From: Bretschneidera sinensis
Taxonomy: Eukaryota > Streptophyta > Magnoliopsida > Brassicales > Akaniaceae
DNA length: 64,000 nucleotides
Reading direction: 5' to 3'
Assembly (NCBI GenBank): GCA_023935145.1
Contig: CM043700.1
Location: forward strand, 25,824,001-25,888,000
Within the stretch, counting starts at the first letter, position 1, and each line of letters starts with the position of its first letter. Positions 57,979 through 64,000 of this stretch are shown here, piece by piece. The notes under the pieces are model-generated. The model was given only the letters and a program-made list of their open reading frames with translations. It was not told the origin of the DNA and did not search any database. A program made the translations under genes and the position numbers.

Positions 57979-60900
57979 ATGATGAACACAATTATTTGGA
58001 ATATTCGTGGGGTGAGAAATTCAAACAAGTTATGATCATTAAGAAAGTTAATTAAAGATCATAATTAACAAAACATAAAGGAGAAGATCTAGAAAAATTT
58101 ACTAGAAAAATTAGGTTTCCTAATTTTACACATGGTAATCCCATAAACACACACATTTGGATTCTTTGGAAAAATGAATTAAAATTAGACATGATTGATA
58201 TCACATCTCAATCCATATCGGTTAGGATTAATTGTGTGGTGAATGCATCATTTGTTTATGCTTCTTTTATGTATGCTAAAGATAAATTACAAGCTCGTAT
58301 ACCTCTTTGGGAGGCATTATCCAACCTCAAATTATCTTTCCCTGGTCCTTGGTTAATTGGTGGGGACTTTAATGTAGTTGTTTCTCCAGATGAAAAATGT
58401 GGATTAAATCCTATTAACATATATGCAACAAATGAATTCAATGATTTTATTAATGATAATTGTCTTTTAGATGCTGGTTTTGAGGGTAGTAAATTCGCTT
58501 GGTCTAATGACCATCAAGATGCATCACGTGTTTGGATCTGTTTAGATAGAATTTTAATCAATGATGATTTTTTGTCTTCTATACCTCCGTTAAAAGTAGT
58601 ACATGCTAAAAGGGTTTTTTCGGATCATAAGGTTTTAATTCTTTCAGCTGTTCCAAAACTTAGCAAACCTCGACCATTTAGATTTTATAAAATGTGGATA
58701 TCACATGAGAAGTTTTTAGAATCTATTTATGAATTGTGGAATGAGGATTTCTCCAGTCCTCCTATGGTAGTTCTTCATCAAAAACTTAAAAAAATTAAAT
58801 CAAAATTAAAAATGTGGAAATGGCAAACCTTTGGAAATATTCAAAATAATATTAACTTAGCAAAAGATAATATAATTAGGGCTGAAAATAATTTACAACA
58901 AACCTTTTCGGATGATAATTTACTTCTTTTAAATACTGCTAGACTAGAATTGGAAACTTGGTTGAAACGTGAAGAATCTCTATTATGTGATAAATCAAGA
59001 TTTAAATGGCTGCAAGAGGGTGACAAAAATACCAAATTTTTTCATGCTTCAGTTAAAGAAAAACATGCTAGACCTAAATTTAAAATTAAAATGGATGATG
59101 GTTGTTTCATGTCCAATGATAATGAAACTGGAAAAACTGCTTGCAACTATTTTCAAAATCTTTTTACAAATGGTTTTCCAACTCTTTCATCTCATGAATT
59201 ATTAGATTGTATTCCTAATCTGATTACCGATTCTCAAAATGAAAATTTGTGTAAAATTCCATTAGAAGAAGAGATTAAACAAGCTATTGATTATCTAGAC
59301 CCTGATAGTGCCTCGAGCATTGATGGTTTTAATGGTTATTTTCGTGCATGTTGGTCTATAATTAAAATTGATGTTATTAGGACTGTTCATGCGTTTTTTA
59401 AAGGAGATTATTTTCCTAAATCTTACACTATCACAAACTTAATTCTTATCCTTAAGGTTGATAATCCTAACTTCTTGAAGGATTTAAGACCTATTAGTCT
59501 ATGTACTTTCATGTATAAGATAATTTCTAAAATTCTAACTACTAGACTTGCGAATCTTCTTCCTTTTCTAATTTCAGATGAGCAATCCAGATTCATTAAA
59601 GGTAGAAGTATTCATGAAAACATATGCTTAGATCATGAAATGGTAAATGATATAAATAATAAAGTCCGTGGATCTAATGTCATATTTAAGATTGATATGT
59701 CTAAATCTTATGATCGAGTAAATTGGGCTTTTTTACTGAGAGTGCTCCGAAAATTTGATTTCTCATAATTATGGTGTGATCTCATATTAAAATGTTTGTC
59801 TAATGTATGATATACAATTTCTTTAAATGGTTCATCCTATGGCTTTTTCCAATCATCAATGGGCATTCATCAAGGTGATTCATTATCACCTTTGTTATTC
59901 ATAATAACAAAAGAAGTTTTTTCTCGTAACTTTAATGATTGGATAAATAAAGGATTAATTGGAAGATTCAAAGTTTCATGACTAACTTTCGGAATCACTC
60001 ATTTATTATATGCGGATGATATGTTTTTATTCCTAAATGGTAGAAAATATTCTGTTAATGATTGTAAAAAACTTCTCCAACAATATGAAGCTGTTTCAGG
60101 TCAACAAATTAATTGGGAAAAATGTTCATACATAACTAGTAATACTTGTAGCTCATCTAGGATTGCACATATTCATTCTTAGTTAGGATTTAAACATTCT
60201 CATTTACCTATTCGTTATTTAGGAGTACCTTTATTTAAAGGTAAGAGTAAAAATATTTATTTCATTGATATGCTAGATAAAATTCAAAATAGGTTAGCTT
60301 TATGGAAATCTAAATTCGTATCAATGGCTGGTAAAATTACTTTAATTAAGAGTGTTCTTTCATCCATACCTATTCATACTCTAGCAGATATTTCGCCTCC
60401 CCTTAGCTTTCTAAAATTTTTGGAGAGTAAATTCTCTTCCTTTTTGTGGAATTCGGGATTTCAAGTTAGAAAAAAATGGATCTCATGGGACCTTATTTGC
60501 AAACCTCTTGATGAAGGAGGTCTAGGTATTAGAAGACTACATGAAATTCATAAGAGTCTTCAAGCCAAATTAGCTTAGAATTTTTTACAATCTAATTCTT
60601 TATGGAGTTGTTTTATGAGAAGAAAGTATGGAATCCAAATTTCGGGTCTTAGGATTCCATAGTTTGCTTCAAAATTTGGAAATCTATAGCACCATCCATC
60701 CTTTATTTAAAAGAACAATCTATATGGATTTTAGGTGATGGATCTATAAACTTTTGGAATGATAAATGGAATAGTTTGAATATCTCTAGTGATTTTCCTC
60801 CTTTGAGTCTTCTTCTTTTAAGGAAGTTGTTGAAAATGTAGATAAAATGAACATACTAAAATCATATTTTTGTATATTATTTGATGCTGCAAAAGCCGTT

Positions 60901-61939
60901 AATCTTAATGATACACATGATAAATTAATATGGACACATTCTTAATCAAGTATATTTACAACTAAAGAATATTGGAACAAAATTAGACTTTAAAATAGCC
61001 AAAAAAATATGGAACAATTGGATTCCACCAAAAGTAAGTTACTTTATTTGGAAATTAATTTTTGGTGGCCTCTCTGTAGACTCAAAAATAAAAGAAGTAT
61101 GCATCCATTTGATTTCTAAATGTTCATGTTGTCATTTATGCAACATTGAAACAATAGATCATCTTTTTGTTCATAGTATTCTTGCTAATGCGGTTTGTGA
61201 TTATTTTGGTGTTAGACTTGATGGTAATCATACTCATTCCATTCATATTTTATTTGATAATTGGCTTAGTAATAATTCTCTATCATCTCAATTTGGTATC
61301 ATTTGTATTTGTACTTTATTATGGTTTAAAAATATAATGGATAGTTCTAAGTTCATTAAGCCTAAATCTTTTATACCTTTTCATGAAATGTTATGCATTA
61401 ATGCTATTAACATTAAAATCATATCGTCCTCAATTCGTAAAGGTATTTGGATTCGATGGAGTCCTGTGCCTCGTGAACAAATTAAAGTTAACACTGATGG
61501 TTATTGTTCAGCTAAAGGTAGTGCGGGTGGGGGGATATTTAGAAATGGATCTTCATTCCTCCTAGCTTATTCTTACTCATTTGAATCTTGCTCCAATAAT
61601 AAAGCAGAAGCACTAGCCATTTTATTTGGTTTGAAATTAATGCATTAACATAATTTTACTTTGACTTACATAGAATGTTATTCAAAATTACTTATTGATT
61701 TAATTCTTGGTTTATGTACTTGTCCATAGGATTTGGAGTACATAATTCGAGAAATTAAATCACTAATTAATACACACATGACTATTATCCATATTTTTCG
61801 AAAAGCCAATATGGTCGCATATTCTCTCGCTAAATATGGTATTATTTATGGTAGTAGTAAAAAAAATTTGAATACTAATGAGTTACCTCTCTCTAGTTTA
61901 GCTGGTTTATATTTTGATTACTCTCAGTTATATACGTAT
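57979..61939 (+). pseudogene. LINE ORF2: endonuclease, reverse transcriptase, zf-RVT, RNase H (inactive)
   Basis: It starts MMNTIIWNIRGVRNSNK. The 525-codon open block 58191-59768 carries the endonuclease (WLIGGDFNVVVSPDEKCG, DRILIN, FSDHKVLIL) and the first half of reverse transcriptase (LQEGDKNTKFFH, DPDSASSIDGFNGYFRACW, LKDLRPISLCTFMYKIISK, SRFIKGRSIHENICL, FKIDMSKSYDRVNW). Stops follow at 59766 and 59811. The catalytic Y-A-D-D box is intact at 60009-60020. Then come CCHLCNIETIDHLFVHS (zf-RVT, about 61127) and RNase H (KVNTDGYCSAKGSAGGG, NNKAEALAILFGLKL). In the latter, the third catalytic Asp appears as Tyr in IECYSKLL (about 61670). At least six stops or frame changes are present. Confidence 0.9.
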
Positions 61940-62086
61940 TGAAAGCATAGTCTATTATATCTCTCTTGTTTAGGGTTAGGCTTAAGGACCTCCAAGTATG
62001 TTTGGGTATGGTCCTTATTGTCTCCCATCTATGTATATTTTTTTCATAATCAATAAATTTCTCCCAAAGTTTTCCAAAAAAAAAAA

Positions 62087-62101
62087 AAGTTACAGTGTTC
62101 T
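62087..62101. repeat. Right target-site duplication of the second LINE
   Basis: AAGTTACAGTGTTCT matches 55740-55755 except for one missing G, and directly follows the poly(A) tail. Confidence 0.85.
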
Positions 62102-64000
62102 AGGGAAAATGTTTGCGCATTTCAAATCTAGACCACTTTATGAAAGGGCTTCCTATTCTGTTAAATCTTGCTGAACTGCGATTTGGAGATTGGAACTGGA
62201 TGGTAGCTAATTTAACCTAAGTAAGCAACATCATCATAGACTAATGCTTCATCTGTGCTTTGCAATACCATGAGTTTGCTGTTTAACAAGTAATGGTTGC
62301 TCTTACCTTGTTAAAAAAAATTCCAAACATGTTTTTTCTTCTTTTTTTGAATAAAAAAAATTTCTAAACTTGTCTTCATACTTGTCTTCATACGAGATCA
62401 ACTCTTTTGTTATAAAAAAAATTGTGAAGTAGAGCAGTACATATAAATTTTGATTATAAACTAATTCTTATTAAATTCCAAATTTAAAGAATTAAAATTC
62501 ATATAGAAAACAATGTATTGCAAGCTTTTACTTTTCAATTTTTACTAAGGAGGAGTTGATCTCGTTTTCGTACCTCACTTTAGTGGGATTAAATCCTCTA
62601 CAGTAAAAAATTATGAACTAAAATCTACCGTACATATAAATTTGATTGTAAAGTGGTTTTTACCAATTCAAATCCATGTGCAAAAGCAGTGTATTACATG
62701 CTTTACTTTACAAATTTTATTACAGAAAGAATTGATCTCTACCTCAATATGTTTGGATCAAAGCTACGACCATATCCAAGAACACGAAATTATACCAGCA
62801 CTCTTGACCCTCAACAATCCCAAAAATATTTGGCTAAATTGGGTTTAACCATTTAGTTTTAGATCAGTTTGAAATTTTATTGGTAATTTTGAGAAACTTC
62901 ATTAGTTACATCAATATAAATGTAAAATCTAAAAAAATAATGTTACTAATTGAGTTTTTTAAAATTACTAAGAAAATTTCGAGCTGGTCTTACCCGATCT
63001 AGCCAAAAAAATCCTCCAACCATCCTGGTTGATTATCTGTCGGGAGTACAGAAAAGACATGGAGATGACCAGTTAAGGACTTGTACAGCCACTTATACCA
63101 CAGATGCACAACAAAGGTTCAAACAGCTACAATCAACATTTGAATGCCCACCAAGAAAGTTTCATATGACTTATAAAAGGGTAACAAAAAGGTTTTTATT
63201 TACCGGCAACAAACAAATAAACTAAGGAATAAGTAATCAAGAGGCATTTCAATTCAGGTGCGCGACCATAGCAACATCACTGCTAAGTGCTGAGAACATA
63301 GATTTCCCTTTAATAGGAAAGCTCAAGACAACAGTAAAAAGAGTTTTGGAGAAATAAAATACTGTTCTTTTGACAAAATAAAAAGATAAAAATGTCCACC
63401 CAAATTTGTAAAGATATAGCTATTGTGGATAAGAAAATTTTGGCATTAGCGTTACCCTTAATTAAGTGTTATTTTTAAATTGCAGAAATAAATAATCAAA
63501 CAAAACCAACGACCTAACTATTAATTAATAGTTTAATTGTTACTTTTTTATAAAAAAGAAAACATTAATATGAAATTAAAACTAAAGCGAAAGTTTAACA
63601 TAAGTCGAGCAAGATACCTATAAAGAAAAAAGAAAACATAATTTAAACAGTACGAGATATTATTGATGTTATGTTTGAAAAGAGTGGTGGTGGTGTCAAT
63701 CCGCTGGTTTAGTTAGTACATTCATTTTATTTGTTATCGCAAAAAAAAAAAAAAATTTATGGATCAAATTCTACATTAAAAATGCAAATGATGACGAATT
63801 CAAAAATATTATCTCCCCTTATATAACCCATAAATCCAACAAACCCCTTTTAAACCCCAAATAAAAAGAACCTATCTAATAGAAAATACAAAAGAATAGT
63901 GAGGCCATTGTGAAATTCTGTACTATTTTAGTTAATCGGATTTTAGTTCATCAAAAATATAAGAGCTTGTTTTATTGTAGAAAATGTCTTCTATTTTACT
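62102..64000. other. Gene-poor right end of the window
   Basis: The first few hundred bases continue the KCS pseudogene 3' flank interrupted by the LINE. No supported coding region: the frame at 62950-63225 has no domain or start context that convinces me. The sequence is AT-rich. Confidence 0.45.
62411..62780. repeat. Diverged tandem duplication with period about 192 bp
   Basis: GTACATATAAATTTTGATTA at 62438 recurs as GTACATATAAATTTGATTGT at 62630. Downstream blocks (TGTATTGCAAGCTTTTACTT against TGTATTACATGCTTTACTTT, and GAGTTGATCTC against GAATTGATCTC) keep the same spacing. Confidence 0.7.

Larger units (their letters stand above)
55756..62086 (+). mobile_element. L1-type LINE with RNase H, near full length (6.3 kb)
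   Basis: It is bounded by a 15/16-bp duplication and ends in a poly(A) tract (about 62076-62088). The order is 5' UTR, ORF1 with a DUF4283-like segment, endonuclease, reverse transcriptase, zf-RVT and RNase H. It inserted into the 3' flank of the KCS pseudogene: sequence before 55740 and after 62101 was once contiguous. Strong A/T codon bias and several stops indicate it is old or inactive. Confidence 0.92.

Noticed and set aside
62950..63225. 91-codon frame near the right end
   Set aside because: No recognisable domain, no promoter evidence, and an AT-rich context with unremarkable composition.

Overview
This is AT-rich nuclear DNA of a flowering plant, most likely a dicot and probably a repeat-rich woody one. 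The evidence is an intronless PLS-DYW pentatricopeptide-repeat gene, a gene with seven GT-AG introns for a plastid-targeted DUF2358-SOUL protein, plant-type Ty1/copia and Ty3/gypsy elements primed by initiator-methionine tRNA, plant L1-type LINEs, and hAT, MULE and hairpin MITE remnants. I cannot name the species. The SOUL gene (like Arabidopsis HBP5, At5g20140) and the GDP-fucose transporter gene (like GFT1/GONST4, At5g19980) lie near each other in Arabidopsis as I recall, so this may be a conserved segment stretched by transposons.

Layout. 1-8.3 kb is the gene-rich left end: a fold-back MITE (371-717), a PPR-DYW gene (1906-4071, +), a PIF/Harbinger-like MITE flanked by TAA (5628-6367), and GFT1 (6818-7870, -). 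8.6-13.7 kb holds two related non-autonomous hAT elements with 8-bp target duplications; the second carries a 1.15-kb insertion. 13.7-16.7 kb is gene-poor with a copia pol scrap. At 16.75-17.1 kb is a compact minus-strand gene for a 69-aa acidic protein with three identical YDYAPAA motifs, a TATA box and an upstream G-box. I recognise no family for it and consider it the most interesting item here.

17.4-32.0 kb is a nest. A decayed gypsy element (LTRs of about 2.6 and 2.5 kb, TSD GTATC) has a copia element (two LTRs of 990 bp, TSD AATTA) inserted in its 3' LTR in the opposite orientation. 32.3-42.4 kb is transposon debris: a 3-kb element with arms of about 400 bp, a copia RNase H remnant, hairpins and a MULE transposase relic.

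42.4-53.2 kb is the SOUL gene. Its eight exons join in frame to 391 codons, although a 5.5-kb L1 lies in intron 1 and an L1 tail fragment in intron 4. At 54.1-55.5 kb is a frameshifted 3-ketoacyl-CoA synthase pseudogene, followed by a near-complete L1 with RNase H (55.76-62.09 kb) flanked by a 15/16-bp duplication. 62.1-64.0 kb has no recognisable gene. No rRNA, tRNA or CRISPR was seen.

The host genes do not form an operon or pathway. They are independent: organelle RNA editing or processing, Golgi GDP-fucose import, plastid heme/tetrapyrrole handling, and one unassigned small peptide. Most of the rest is layered transposon history that can be ordered by nesting and target-site duplications.
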